A DNA stretch of 64,000 bases from Planctomycetota bacterium (GCA_016719295.1 JADKAF010000001.1:1488001-1552000); one strand, 5' to 3'; shown: positions 43,618-52,366, counted from the first letter of the stretch. Program-made: numbers and translations. Notes: generated by a model from the letters alone, not told the origin.

Positions 43618-43811
43618 GACTTCCTCCCACGAGCGAGCGGGATCGCGATCCGCGCCAGCGGAAGCCCCGAGCGATGCTGCAGGCCTGCACGCGCACCTCG
43701 CGCTGCGATCCTCTGAGCGTGCTCGAGGATGGTCAAGGCGCGGGCGCAAGAGCACTCGTCGCCGAGAACGAGCCAGGGCGCGGATGGTCCGCGCGAGGCG
43801 CCGCCAGCTCG

Positions 43812-44381
43812 CTACACCAGCCCGTCCCGCAACCGCGCCAAGTTCTCCCGCGCCTGCGCTTCGAGCTTCTCTCCCCACGGCGTGTAGAAGAGCCGCTCGC
43901 GCGCGAGGAACGCCTCAGCGAACTTCGCCCGCCCTTCGCGCAGCGCCTGCGCATCGAGATGCGCGTACTCCTCGGCGAGGTCGCGCGAGTTCTTCTCGAA
44001 GCGCTCGCGCGGCGCCGCGAGCGGTGAGAGATCGAGGTCGAGCACCTTCCACGAGTGCTCGGAGCTCGCGCGGTGGCCGCAGGTGTCGAGCACGATGCGA
44101 CGCACGCGCTGGATGCCATCCTCGGGCCACGCGATCCCGCGCAGGCGCTGCACGGCGAGCTCGGCGCTCCGCGCCTCGTTGTCGTCGCGGCGCGGGTCGT
44201 AGATCGCGTCGTGGAACCAGATGGCCCACACCTGATCGTCGTCGAGGTCGAGGGAACGCCCGTGCTCCAAGAGCTCGGCGATATGCACGAGGCCGTGGTA
44301 GCGCCGGTGCGGCTCGCAGTAGCGCCGCGTGAGCTCGAGCAGCAGCGCGCCGTGCGCGCGCGGATCGGTTCCTTCGCTCAT
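43812..44381 (-). CDS. HD-domain predicted metal-dependent phosphohydrolase
   Basis: The 189-residue protein has HD-superfamily ligands: YHGLVHIAELL, then AIWFHDAIYDPRRDDNEARS and the later IVLDTCGHRASSEHS. This pattern (HxxxH ... HDxxY) belongs to the COG4339-like family of uncharacterised metal-dependent phosphohydrolases. It lies 6 bp after the degenerate receiver gene and closes a three-gene minus-strand operon starting with a kinase-like protein. It may therefore be a signalling output, for example nucleotide or small-molecule hydrolysis, but that is inference. Confidence 0.85.
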   Translation of the reverse strand: MSEGTDPRAHGALLLELTRRYCEPHRRYHGLVHIAELLEHGRSLDLDDDQVWAIWFHDAIYDPRRDDNEARSAELAVQRLRGIAWPEDGIQRVRRIVLDTCGHRASSEHSWKVLDLDLSPLAAPRERFEKNSRDLAEEYAHLDAQALREGRAKFAEAFLARERLFYTPWGEKLEAQARENLARLRDGLV

Positions 44382-44387
44382 GGCGAC

Positions 44388-44846
44388 TCAGCTCGCGGCT
44401 CCGCCGCGCTGCAGCCCGAGCAGCCGCAGCATGTCGCGCAGCAGGCGCTCGACATCGAAGGGCTCCAAGGCCGTGCCTTCGCCGGAGACCGCGACCGGCG
44501 CGGAGGCGAAGAAGAGCGCGGGGACGCCGACCTCGCGGCAACGGCGCACCATGCGGTGCACGCGGTGCCAGGGATCGGGCACGTCGGCCAGCAGATCGAC
44601 GACGACCAGCGCGGGTTTGGGCTGCAAGTGCGCGGCGACGTCGAGCACCTGCTCGAGTGAGCGCAGCTCGACGCCGCGCGAGGCGAGCTCGGAGGAGAGC
44701 CGCGCGACGAGCAGCGCGTCGCGGCAGACGAGCAGCGCGCAACGGCGCGACACCTCGGCGGCGCTCGGCGCAGCCGAGCTCGACGCCGACGGGTTCGCTC
44801 CGGCGGCGTTCGAAGGCAGAGCAGCTCGTGGATCGGCAGGGCTCAC
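44388..44846 (-). CDS. Degenerate response-regulator receiver-like protein
   Basis: The protein has 152 residues. After a 30-residue low-complexity N-terminus comes a receiver-like fold: CALLVCRDALLVARLSSEL (first strand and helix), ALVVVDLLADVPDPWHR with an aspartate at the phospho-acceptor position, then VPALFFASAPVAVSG and LEPFDVERLLRDML. The usual acidic pair after the first strand is reduced to one Asp (CRD). The lysine of the fifth strand is absent: PFD replaces KPF. It is thus probably a pseudo-receiver. It is 12 bp after the histidine-kinase-like gene and 6 bp before the HD gene. Confidence 0.65.
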   Translation of the reverse strand: MSPADPRAALPSNAAGANPSASSSAAPSAAEVSRRCALLVCRDALLVARLSSELASRGVELRSLEQVLDVAAHLQPKPALVVVDLLADVPDPWHRVHRMVRRCREVGVPALFFASAPVAVSGEGTALEPFDVERLLRDMLRLLGLQRGGAAS

Positions 44847-44858
44847 GACGCGCGGCTT

Positions 44859-45896
44859 CTAACCTATCGCCGCGCCAGTCTCAACGCGCTCCGCCGCGTG
44901 GAGCGCGGCACCGAGGAGGTGGAACGAGACGCGGAAGCTCGGCGTCGAGCCATCCCCATCGCGCCGCGCGAGCGGCCGCGTGCGGAGGCGCTCCAAGTGC
45001 GCATCGACGAGCGCCAAGCCGAGCCCCGGCCCAGCGGAGCGTCCGTCGAGCGGATCGGAGAGGCGCGCGAAGGCGCGGCGCGCGCGCTCCCATTCGCCCG
45101 GCCCGAGGCCGGCGCCGGAGTTCCGCACGCGACAGGCGACGCCGGCGGCTTCGCTCTCGATGCAGAGCTCGATCGCGCCGCCGCGCGGCGTGAACGCGAA
45201 GGCATTGTCGAGGAGCTCCTCCAGCGCGCGCAGCGCGTGGTGCGCCTCGCCGGCGAGCGGCTGCGCGAGGGCGCGCTCCTCCAGACGCGCGCGGAACGAG
45301 AGGCCGCGCGCGAGCGCTTCGTCCTCCCAGCGCCGCACGCGCGCGCCGAGCGCAGGCCCCAGCGCAAAGACCGCCTCGGACTCCAGCGTGCCGCCGCAGA
45401 GCTCGGTCCACTCGGCGAAGCGCTCCGCGGCGCGCGACGCGCCGTGCAGCGCTTCCCAGCTCGGCAGCTCCGCGGCAGGTGCGCTCACGCGCGGCGCAGC
45501 GGAGGGCGCGAGGAAGAGCAGGCGCTCGCCCGCGGAGAGCTCGCGGCACCGCAGCTCGTGCTCGCCGCGCTCGGTGCAGACCCACCAGCGCTGCTCGCCG
45601 TCGCGGCCCTCCTCGGCGGCGCGCGGCGCGGAGGGCGCCTCCAGCGCGGGCGCCAGCCACGCCGGCAGCGCTGCGCGCCACGAGCGCCCCAGCACCTCCA
45701 GCGCGTGGACGCCGAAGAGCTCCTCGGCCGCGGGGTTCAGGTGCAGCACCGCGCCGTCGGCGGCGAGGCAGAGCAGCGCCTCGCGCGCGCCGTCCACCAG
45801 CGCGAGCAGGCGCACGAGGTCGCGGTTCAGCACGTGCTCCAGGTCGGCCCCGCGCGAGCGCGGCGCCTCCGTCGTTCGAGTGCGCGCTCGGCGCAT
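44859..45896 (-). CDS. PAS-domain histidine-kinase-like ATPase
   Basis: The 345-residue soluble protein has a PAS domain (about 25-105; LLALVDGAREALLCLAADGA, NPAAEELFGVHALEVLGRSW) and a HATPase_c domain. The N-box is LEELLDNAFAFTPRGG, then VACRVRNSGAGL and the G-box SAGPGLGLALV. I see no canonical H-box (HELRTPL-like); the region about 160-185 (WEALHGASRAAERFAEWTE) holds one histidine that may or may not be the phospho-acceptor. With the following degenerate receiver and HD hydrolase it looks like an atypical signalling cassette. Confidence 0.75.
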   Translation of the reverse strand: MRRARTRTTEAPRSRGADLEHVLNRDLVRLLALVDGAREALLCLAADGAVLHLNPAAEELFGVHALEVLGRSWRAALPAWLAPALEAPSAPRAAEEGRDGEQRWWVCTERGEHELRCRELSAGERLLFLAPSAAPRVSAPAAELPSWEALHGASRAAERFAEWTELCGGTLESEAVFALGPALGARVRRWEDEALARGLSFRARLEERALAQPLAGEAHHALRALEELLDNAFAFTPRGGAIELCIESEAAGVACRVRNSGAGLGPGEWERARRAFARLSDPLDGRSAGPGLGLALVDAHLERLRTRPLARRDGDGSTPSFRVSFHLLGAALHAAERVETGAAIG

Positions 45897-46035
45897 GCGA
45901 TCTCCTCCGCTCCGGCGAGGTCCTGCCCTCTCTTCGCCCACCGCGCCCGCCGCGCTGAAACCCGCCCCTTCCCTTCGCCGCGCCGCCTGGCGTACCCTAA
46001 CAAAGAACGAACAACGACGAGCCGAAGGGGGCTCC

Positions 46036-47508
46036 ATGTCGCCTGCCCAAGAACCGCCGGAGGACCGCGCCGCGCTCGACCACGCGTTCGGTCGCGTGAT
46101 CGCGCACCTCGACATCGACGCCTTCCTCGCTTCCGTCGAGCAGGCGCACGATCCGCGTCTGCGCGGGAAGGCCGTGATCGTGGGCGGCCGCCCCACCGAT
46201 CGGAACCTCGTGATGTCGTGCTCCTACGCCGCGCGCGCGCTCGGCATCAAGCCCGGCATGCTGCTGCCGCAGGCGGCGCGGATCGCGCGGCGCGCCGGCG
46301 TCCGCGCGGTGTTCCTCCCCGGCTCGTCGATCCGCGCGAACGCCGCGCGCGAATCCGTGCTGCGAGCGGTGCGCGGCTTCACGCCGCTCGTCGAGGCGAC
46401 CTCGATCGACGATGCGTACGCCGATCTCGGCGGGACGCTGCGCCTGCACGGCGCCGGGCCGCTCGACCTCGGCGAGAGGATCGCGCGCGCGGTGCGCGAG
46501 GCGAGCGGGCTGGCGATCTCGATGGGCCTGGGATCCAACCGCTTGATCGCGCGCTTGGCTACGCGCCTCGCGAAGCCCGGCGGGGTCGCGTGGGTGCGCC
46601 CCGAGCAGGAGACAGCGTTCGTCGCGGCGATCGCGCTGGAGGCGCTGCCGGGGATCGGCAGCAGCATCGGCGGCTTCCTCCGCGACACGGGGCTCCGCAC
46701 CGCGGGCGACTTGCAGCGCGTGCCGCGCGAGACGCTGGAGGCGACCTTCGGGCGCCACGGCGCGAAGCTCTACGAGCGCTGCCGCGGGATCGATCGCACG
46801 CCCGTGCGCCCCGAGCGTCTGCCCGCCGCGATCCATCGCGAGACGACCTTCCCGACGCCGACGGCGGATCTCGCCGAGGTGCGCGCGATGCTGGCCTACC
46901 TCGTCGATCGCGCGTGTGCGCGGCTGCGCGCCCTGAGCCGCTTGCAGCGCGCGAACGAGGCCGGCGCGTGCGCGCTGGACGCGCATCGCGTCGCCGAGCA
47001 GGCGCTCGACGCGAGTCGCTTCGACGAGCGCGCGCTAGGCGCAAGTGACCACGGCGAGCGCGCGCTAGGCGCGCGACAACTCGACGAGCGCGCGCTAGGC
47101 GCGCGACAACTCGACGAGCGCGCGCTAGGCGCGCGACGCCTCTCCGTCCGACTGGTGTACGCGGATCGCGCGGAGCCGCCGGCGCAGCGCACGCTGAAGG
47201 AGCCGACGCACGCGACGACGACGCTGCGCGCGATCGCGCTGGAGCTGCTCGAGCGCCTCGCGACGCGGCGCGTGCTGGTGCGGCGCGTGGGGCTCAGCTT
47301 GAGCGGGTTCGCACCCGCACCACCCGCGCAAGCGACGCTCTTCGAGGAAGGCGACGCGCGGCGCGCGCGGCTCGATCGCACCGTCGATGCGATCCGCGCG
47401 CGGCACGGCTTCGGCCGTCTCGTCGCCGGCCCTGCCGTCGAGCTGCTCGGCAAGCTCGAGAACCCGCCCGACGGCTTCGTGCTGCGGACCCCTTCGCTCA
47501 CGCAGTGA
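46036..47508 (+). CDS. Y-family translesion DNA polymerase (DinB/ImuB-like) with internal tandem repeat
   Basis: The 490-residue protein has the palm motif HLDIDAFLASVEQ, GRPTDRNLVMSCSYAARALG and TSIDDAYADLGG. In the usual SIDE motif the glutamate is replaced by aspartate (SIDD). A helix-hairpin-helix region reads ALPGIGSSIGGFL. The little-finger domain includes LSVRLVYADRAE and the end is LDRTVDAIRARHGFGR. Before the first little-finger strand there is a 50-residue insertion of 10-residue repeats (ARQLDERALG-type, residues about 316-365). Y-family enzymes copy damaged DNA. The DnaE2-type gene follows after 21 bp, so the pair should act as a mutasome-like unit; imuA was not seen. Confidence 0.9.
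   Translation: MSPAQEPPEDRAALDHAFGRVIAHLDIDAFLASVEQAHDPRLRGKAVIVGGRPTDRNLVMSCSYAARALGIKPGMLLPQAARIARRAGVRAVFLPGSSIRANAARESVLRAVRGFTPLVEATSIDDAYADLGGTLRLHGAGPLDLGERIARAVREASGLAISMGLGSNRLIARLATRLAKPGGVAWVRPEQETAFVAAIALEALPGIGSSIGGFLRDTGLRTAGDLQRVPRETLEATFGRHGAKLYERCRGIDRTPVRPERLPAAIHRETTFPTPTADLAEVRAMLAYLVDRACARLRALSRLQRANEAGACALDAHRVAEQALDASRFDERALGASDHGERALGARQLDERALGARQLDERALGARRLSVRLVYADRAEPPAQRTLKEPTHATTTLRAIALELLERLATRRVLVRRVGLSLSGFAPAPPAQATLFEEGDARRARLDRTVDAIRARHGFGRLVAGPAVELLGKLENPPDGFVLRTPSLTQ
46981..47130 (+). repeat. In-frame 30-bp tandem repeat inside the Y-family polymerase gene
   Basis: Five 30-bp units lie end to end. Units 4 and 5 (47071-47100 and 47101-47130) are identical, units 2 and 3 share the second half CGAGCGCGCGCTAGGC, and unit 1 is degenerate. 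A partial sixth unit begins at 47131. Since 30 is divisible by three, copy-number change would keep the frame and alter the protein by ten residues at a time. Confidence 0.9.
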
Positions 47509-47529
47509 GCGCGCTGCGAGATCCTCCGC

Positions 47530-50500
47530 ATGACCAGCGCCGCTCCCCCGCGCTACGCGCCGCTGCGCGTGCACAGCCACTACAGCCTGCTCGGCGGCGT
47601 AGGCTCGCCCGAGGAGATCCTCGCGCGCGCCGCGGCGCTCGGCATCGAGTGCCTCGCCGCGACCGAGAGCGAAGGGCTCTACGGCGCGCTCGCGTGGGCG
47701 CGCGCGGCGCGGAGCTCGCCGGTGCGCGTCGTGCTCGGCGTCGAGCTCGCGCTGCCGAGCCCGCGCCGCGACGGCGCGCTCGCGCGCGCGATCTTCCTCG
47801 CGCAGGACCTCGCCGGCTATCGCGCGCTCTGCCGCCTCGTCACGGCGCATCGCCTACGGCGCGCGGCGAGCTCGTTCGGCGAGGCGGGCCTGCCGCTGCC
47901 CGCGGCGGTGAGCGCGAGCCACGATCTCCCGCCGGAGGATCTGCCCGCGCACGATCTCGAGGCGCTCTTCGTGCTCGTCGACGAGCCGCATCTCCTCGCT
48001 CGCTGGGCGCGCGTCGTACCGCGCGGTCGGCTCTTCGCCGCGCTCGGTCGAGATGCGCGCGGCAAGCGCACGCCGCCGCAAGCGGAGACGCTGGACGCGG
48101 ATCCGCGCAAAGCCCCCGATCCCGCGCCACCGCGCGCGCTGGAGCCCTTGCTGCGCGCCGCGCGCGAGCTCGACGTACCCACCGTCGTCGCGGAGGACAC
48201 GTGGTTCCCGGAGCCGCAGGACGCGCCCGTGCATCGGCGCCTGCTCGCGATCAAGCACGCGGCGCTCGAAGCGCAGATCGAAGCGCACGCGAGCCGCTCC
48301 TGGCTGCGCTCGCCCGCGGAGATGGCCGCGCGCTGGAGCGAGCATCGCGAGGCGCTGGAGCGCAGCGCCGAGCTCGCCGCGCAATGCCGCTTCGAGCTGC
48401 CGCTCGGCGCGGTGCACTTCCCGCGCTGTCCGCTGCCGGAAGGCGAGAGCGCCTTCTCGCGCCTCTGGGCGCTCGCGCAAGAAGGCGCGCGAAGGCGCTA
48501 TCGCCCGCCGACGCCGGAGGTCGCACGCCGATTGGAGCACGAGCTGCGCGTCATCCACGAGCTCGGCTTCGCGGACTACTTCCTGCTCGTGAAGCGGATC
48601 CGCGACTTCGCCGCGGAGCGCGACATCCCCTGCATCGGGCGCGGCTCCGCGGCCGACAGCCTGGTCGCGTACGTGCTCGGGCTCACCGAGGCCGATCCGC
48701 TCCGCTACGCCTTGCCCTTCGAGCGCTTCTTGAATCCGGCGCGGAAGGACCGTCCCGACATCGACCTCGACTTCTGCTGGCGACGGCGCGACGAGGTCTT
48801 GCAGTGGGTCTACGCGAGCTTCGGCGCGGAGAAGACCGCGATGATCTGCACGCAGAGCACCTTCGGTCTGCGCTCCGCGTTCCGCGAGACGGCGAAGGCG
48901 CTCGGCTTGCCGCCGCACGAGGTCGATCGCTGGTCGCGCGCGCTGCCGCACGGCTTCGAGAGCGCGGGCGACGAGTTCGACGGCACCGCGGCGAGCGCGG
49001 CCGACGAGAGCGGGGCGAGCGCGAGTTCACCGCTCGCGGAGGACTCGAACGCCTGGCGGCTCTGGCAGGCGGGTGCCGCGGGCGCGCCGCGCCCGGGCGG
49101 TGTCCTCGCCGCGGCGCTCGCGACGCCCGAGTGCCGCGGCATGCCGATCGAGAGCGAGCCGCTGCGCAGCGTGCTGCTCACCGCCGATCGCATCCTCGGC
49201 ACGCCGCGCCATCTCGGTCTGCATCCGGGCGGCGTCGTCGTGGCCCCCAGCGCGCTCACCGACTTTCTTTCACTCGAGCGCGCGGCGAAGGGCGTGATCG
49301 TCACGCAGCTCGACAAGGACGACGTCGAGGAGCTCGGCCTCGTGAAGATGGACCTCCTCGGGAACCGCGGGCTCACGACGCTGCGCGAAGCGCGCGCGTT
49401 CGTCGCATCGCGCCCGGGAGCTGCGCCGCTGCCGCCCGCGAGCGAGGTCCCCGAGGACGATCCGCACACCGCGGGCCTGCTCGCCGCGGGCGACACCCTG
49501 GGCTGCTTCCAGATCGAGTCGCCAGCGATGCGCACCCTCTTGAAGCAGATGGGGGCTTCGAACATGGACCGCGTGATCCAGAGCATCGCGCTGATCCGCC
49601 CGGGCCCCGCGCAGAGCGGCATGAAGGACGCGTTCGTACGGCGAGCCCAGGGACTCGAGGCGCCGAGCTTCCCGCACGCGAAGCTCACGTCCGTGCTGCG
49701 CGAGACCTTCGGGGTCATGCTCTACCAAGAGGACGTGCTCTTCGTCGCGCGCGCGATCGCGGGCTTCACGCTGAGCCAGGCCGACGAGCTGCGCCGCGCG
49801 ATGAAGCGCTGGCGCGAGCCCGCGGCGATGGCGGAGCTCGAGCAGCGCTTCCTCGCTGGTGCCTGCGGCGAAGGCGTCGACGAAGCCTCCGCGCAGCGCA
49901 TCTGGCGGCTCGTGCAGAGCTTCGGCAACTTCTCCTTCTGCAAGGCGCACGCGGTGACCTACGGCCGCATGGCCTACGAAGCGGCGTGGCTGAAGGCGCA
50001 TCATCCGCTGGAGCTGCTCTGCGCCTTCCTGAACAGCGACACCGGCTACTACGAGACGCGCGTCTACATCGAGGACGTGCGGCGGCGCGGCTTCGCGATC
50101 CTGCCGCCGGACCTGCATCGCTCGCAGCGCGAGTTCTCCCTCGAGTACGCGCGCGAGCGCAGCGTCCTGCCCTCGACGCAAGGCGTCCCCGCGCGCGGCG
50201 CGCTGCGCGTGGGCTTCGGCTCGATCCGCGGTCTCCGCGAGAGCACTCTCGAGGCGCTGCTCGACGCGCGCCGCGAAGGACCGATCCTGAACCTGCGCGA
50301 GCTCCTGGAGCGCGTGCCGCTCGATCGGCGCGAGGCGGAGTCGCTGATCCTCTGCGGCGCGCTCGACGGCTTCGAGCGCACGCGCCCGGAGCTGCTCTGG
50401 CGCCTGCGCCTCTTGCTCGGCGCGACGCCATCGCGAGCCGCGCGCGAGCAGCGCGAGGCGCGAGCGGAGCTCCGCAACGAACCACCGGAGCGCGCCCGGC

Positions 50501-51054
50501 GCGTCCGGCTCCGCGCCGGCTGGGACCAAGCGGCGGGCTCCGAGCTCTTCCCCTCACCCGAGCCTGCGGAGCCGCGCGTGCCGAGCTTGCCCGAGCTCGA
50601 TGCGCAGCGCCGAGCCCAGCTCGAGCTCGAGCTGCTCGGCTTCACGACTGCGCATCATCCGCTCGACTTCTTCGAGGAGCTCCTCTCGGCCGCGAATCCC
50701 GTCCCCTGCGCCGAGCTCCCGCAGCGCCGCGGCCAGCGCGTGACGATCGTGGGCTGGCTCGTCACCACGCGCCGCGCGCGCACGAGCAACGGCGAGTGGA
50801 TGCGCTTCCTCTCGCTCGAGGATCGCAGCGGCATCGCCGAGACCGTGCTCTTCCCGGCGGTCTATCGGCGCTACGGCGATCGCCTGCGCGGCCTGGGCCC
50901 CTACATCGCGCGCGGCATCGTCGACGGAGGCGAGGACGGCTCGGCGCGTGAGGTCGACGAGCACGGCTTGCCGCTCGCGGCGCCGGAGCCCCGCGCGGGC
51001 AGCACGGCCTGCACGCTCCGCCTCGAGTTCCTCGAGCGCTGCGAGCCGAGCTGA
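47530..51054 (+). CDS. dnaE2: Error-prone DNA polymerase III alpha subunit, DnaE2/ImuC-type
   Basis: The 1174-residue C-family polymerase has an N-terminal PHP domain (LRVHSHYSLLGGVGSPEEIL), the palm motifs CIGRGSAADSLVAYVLG and RPDIDLDFCW with catalytic aspartates, and the finger motif KMDLLGNRGL. It also has FGVMLYQEDVL, FCKAHAVTYGRMAYEAAWLK and a C-terminal OB fold (QRVTIVGWLVTTRRA). The length and lack of a clear beta-binding tail fit DnaE2/ImuC rather than the replicative DnaE. PHP residues are partly degraded (ATESEG for the usual LTDxxG), as in error-prone members. Pairing with a Y-family polymerase suggests damage-tolerant, mutagenic synthesis. Confidence 0.9.
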   Translation: MTSAAPPRYAPLRVHSHYSLLGGVGSPEEILARAAALGIECLAATESEGLYGALAWARAARSSPVRVVLGVELALPSPRRDGALARAIFLAQDLAGYRALCRLVTAHRLRRAASSFGEAGLPLPAAVSASHDLPPEDLPAHDLEALFVLVDEPHLLARWARVVPRGRLFAALGRDARGKRTPPQAETLDADPRKAPDPAPPRALEPLLRAARELDVPTVVAEDTWFPEPQDAPVHRRLLAIKHAALEAQIEAHASRSWLRSPAEMAARWSEHREALERSAELAAQCRFELPLGAVHFPRCPLPEGESAFSRLWALAQEGARRRYRPPTPEVARRLEHELRVIHELGFADYFLLVKRIRDFAAERDIPCIGRGSAADSLVAYVLGLTEADPLRYALPFERFLNPARKDRPDIDLDFCWRRRDEVLQWVYASFGAEKTAMICTQSTFGLRSAFRETAKALGLPPHEVDRWSRALPHGFESAGDEFDGTAASAADESGASASSPLAEDSNAWRLWQAGAAGAPRPGGVLAAALATPECRGMPIESEPLRSVLLTADRILGTPRHLGLHPGGVVVAPSALTDFLSLERAAKGVIVTQLDKDDVEELGLVKMDLLGNRGLTTLREARAFVASRPGAAPLPPASEVPEDDPHTAGLLAAGDTLGCFQIESPAMRTLLKQMGASNMDRVIQSIALIRPGPAQSGMKDAFVRRAQGLEAPSFPHAKLTSVLRETFGVMLYQEDVLFVARAIAGFTLSQADELRRAMKRWREPAAMAELEQRFLAGACGEGVDEASAQRIWRLVQSFGNFSFCKAHAVTYGRMAYEAAWLKAHHPLELLCAFLNSDTGYYETRVYIEDVRRRGFAILPPDLHRSQREFSLEYARERSVLPSTQGVPARGALRVGFGSIRGLRESTLEALLDARREGPILNLRELLERVPLDRREAESLILCGALDGFERTRPELLWRLRLLLGATPSRAAREQREARAELRNEPPERARRVRLRAGWDQAAGSELFPSPEPAEPRVPSLPELDAQRRAQLELELLGFTTAHHPLDFFEELLSAANPVPCAELPQRRGQRVTIVGWLVTTRRARTSNGEWMRFLSLEDRSGIAETVLFPAVYRRYGDRLRGLGPYIARGIVDGGEDGSAREVDEHGLPLAAPEPRAGSTACTLRLEFLERCEPS

Positions 51055-51068
51055 ACGCGTCTCGCGTC

Positions 51069-51227
51069 TCCACGGCGTAAGCCGTGGAACCAGCAACACC
51101 TCTCCACGGCGTAAGCCGTGGAACCAGCTCACGCGTCTCCACGGCGTCAGCCGTGGAACCAACCTGCACGTCTCCACGGCGTAAGCCGTGGAAGCAGCAA
51201 CACCTCTCGACGGCGTCAGCCGCGGAA
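51069..51227. repeat. Array of five short palindromes at 34-35 bp spacing
   Basis: Units of 21 bp (TCCACGGCGTAAGCCGTGGAA) start at 51069, 51103, 51138, 51173 and 51207. Units 1, 2 and 4 are identical, unit 3 changes the loop to GTCAG, and unit 5 has broken pairing. Between units are 13-14 unconserved bases with shared CCAGCAACACCTC-like text. It lies between the convergent dnaE2-type gene and the Myb-repeat gene. Spacers are too short for CRISPR. Possible roles are transcription termination or a REP-like array. Confidence 0.85.
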
Positions 51228-51239
51228 CGCGCAAACTCG

Positions 51240-52130
51240 CTACTCGCTCGCGGGCTTCACCGACTTCGGAGCGCGACCACGCGCGGCGCGCTTCGTAGCG
51301 CGCGCCGCGGCGCGATCTTCGCGCAGCGAGACGTTCTGGCGCCCCATGTCGCGGAGGCGCTCCTCGCTCTTCTTCAAGTCGAGCTCATGCGCCTTGGAGA
51401 CGATGCTCTTCACGCTGCGCCCGAGGCGCCGAGCGACCTCGAGATTCGGGAGCTCGGCGTAGAGCCGGGCGAGCTGGCGGATCTCGTCGGGCGACCAACG
51501 CGGCATGCGCGAGGCCGGCCCGCCCTCGAGGCGCCGCAGGAAGCCCTTGTCCTTCGCGAGCTGCAGCGCCTTGGCCTGGCGCCGGATCGACGCCAGGCTG
51601 CGGCCGAAGATCGAGACCAGATCCTCGTCCCGTCGCGATCCGAAGAGGCGCTTCAGATCGGCGATCTCGCCCTGCGTCCAGCGCCCCGTGCGTCCCGTGC
51701 GCGCGAAGCTGCGCACGCGCTGGCGCAGATCGGCCTCGCCGCGGCGCAGCACCATCGCGAGCTCCGCTTCGCCGCGCACGCCGAGCCCCTCGCGGAGCAG
51801 CGCGTCTTCGGCGGCGGTCCATTCGCCGCTCACGCGCGGACCGCGGAAGATCTGCTCGGCCATCTTGCGCAGGCTCTCGATCGGTCGACCGAGCTCGCGC
51901 ACGAGCGCCTCGTCGCGGCGGCGCGCGAAGTTCTCGCGCAGCCAAGCCAGCTCGGAGGTGGACCAGCGCCCCTTCTTCAGCCCGCGCTCGCCTTCTTCGA
52001 TGGCCGCGCTCGCCCGAGGGGCGCGCTCTTTGCGTGCGCTCGTGCGGCGAGAGGAGCGCCCCGCGACAGCGGGTTTCTCCGCTCCCGAGGACTTCTCCGA
52101 GCCAAGGGGCTTCTCAGAGCCGTGAGGCAT
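51240..52130 (-). CDS. Protein with four tandem Myb/SANT-like helix-turn-helix repeats
   Basis: The 296-residue basic protein has a charged, lysine/serine-rich N-terminus (about 1-50). Four repeats of about 48 residues follow, each opening with a Trp-Ser/Thr motif and ending in a recognition-like helix: GRWSTSELAWLRENF...LGRPIESLRKMAEQIF, GEWTAAEDALL..., GRWTQGEIADLKRLF...FGRSLASIRRQAKAL and PRWSPDEIRQLARLY...LGRSVKSIVSKAHEL. A basic tail (RATKRAARGRAPK) ends the protein. Such architecture is typical of eukaryotic Myb proteins and of some large-genome bacteria; DNA binding is the likely role. It follows PTS enzyme I on the same strand after a 236-bp gap in which I see nothing. Confidence 0.85.
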   Translation of the reverse strand: MPHGSEKPLGSEKSSGAEKPAVAGRSSRRTSARKERAPRASAAIEEGERGLKKGRWSTSELAWLRENFARRRDEALVRELGRPIESLRKMAEQIFRGPRVSGEWTAAEDALLREGLGVRGEAELAMVLRRGEADLRQRVRSFARTGRTGRWTQGEIADLKRLFGSRRDEDLVSIFGRSLASIRRQAKALQLAKDKGFLRRLEGGPASRMPRWSPDEIRQLARLYAELPNLEVARRLGRSVKSIVSKAHELDLKKSEERLRDMGRQNVSLREDRAAARATKRAARGRAPKSVKPASE

Positions 52131-52366
52131 CGGCGATCGAGCTCCTGCGTACGTCTCTCTCGGCCCGCGGGACCGCCGCGCTCAGGAGGCCGATCTCCGG
52201 AGCGCGCCCAATCGGTAGCGCGATCTCGGCCCGCCGCCTCGCCCGAAGCGACGGACTAGCCGAGAGGCACACTTCAACGCGACGGGCCGAGGATCGCAAC
52301 AAGCCATCGACGCTGGAGTGCGAATTCCTACACGAACGAGGGGCGAACTTCGCGCCGCCGCCGAGC

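Noticed and set aside
45897..46035. LexA box before the Y-family polymerase gene
   Set aside because: No convincing palindromic operator was found; AAGAACGAACAACG is not a match to a known consensus.
51069..51227. CRISPR array
   Set aside because: Spacers are only 13-14 bp and partly alike, and no cas genes are near; the repeats are palindromic units.
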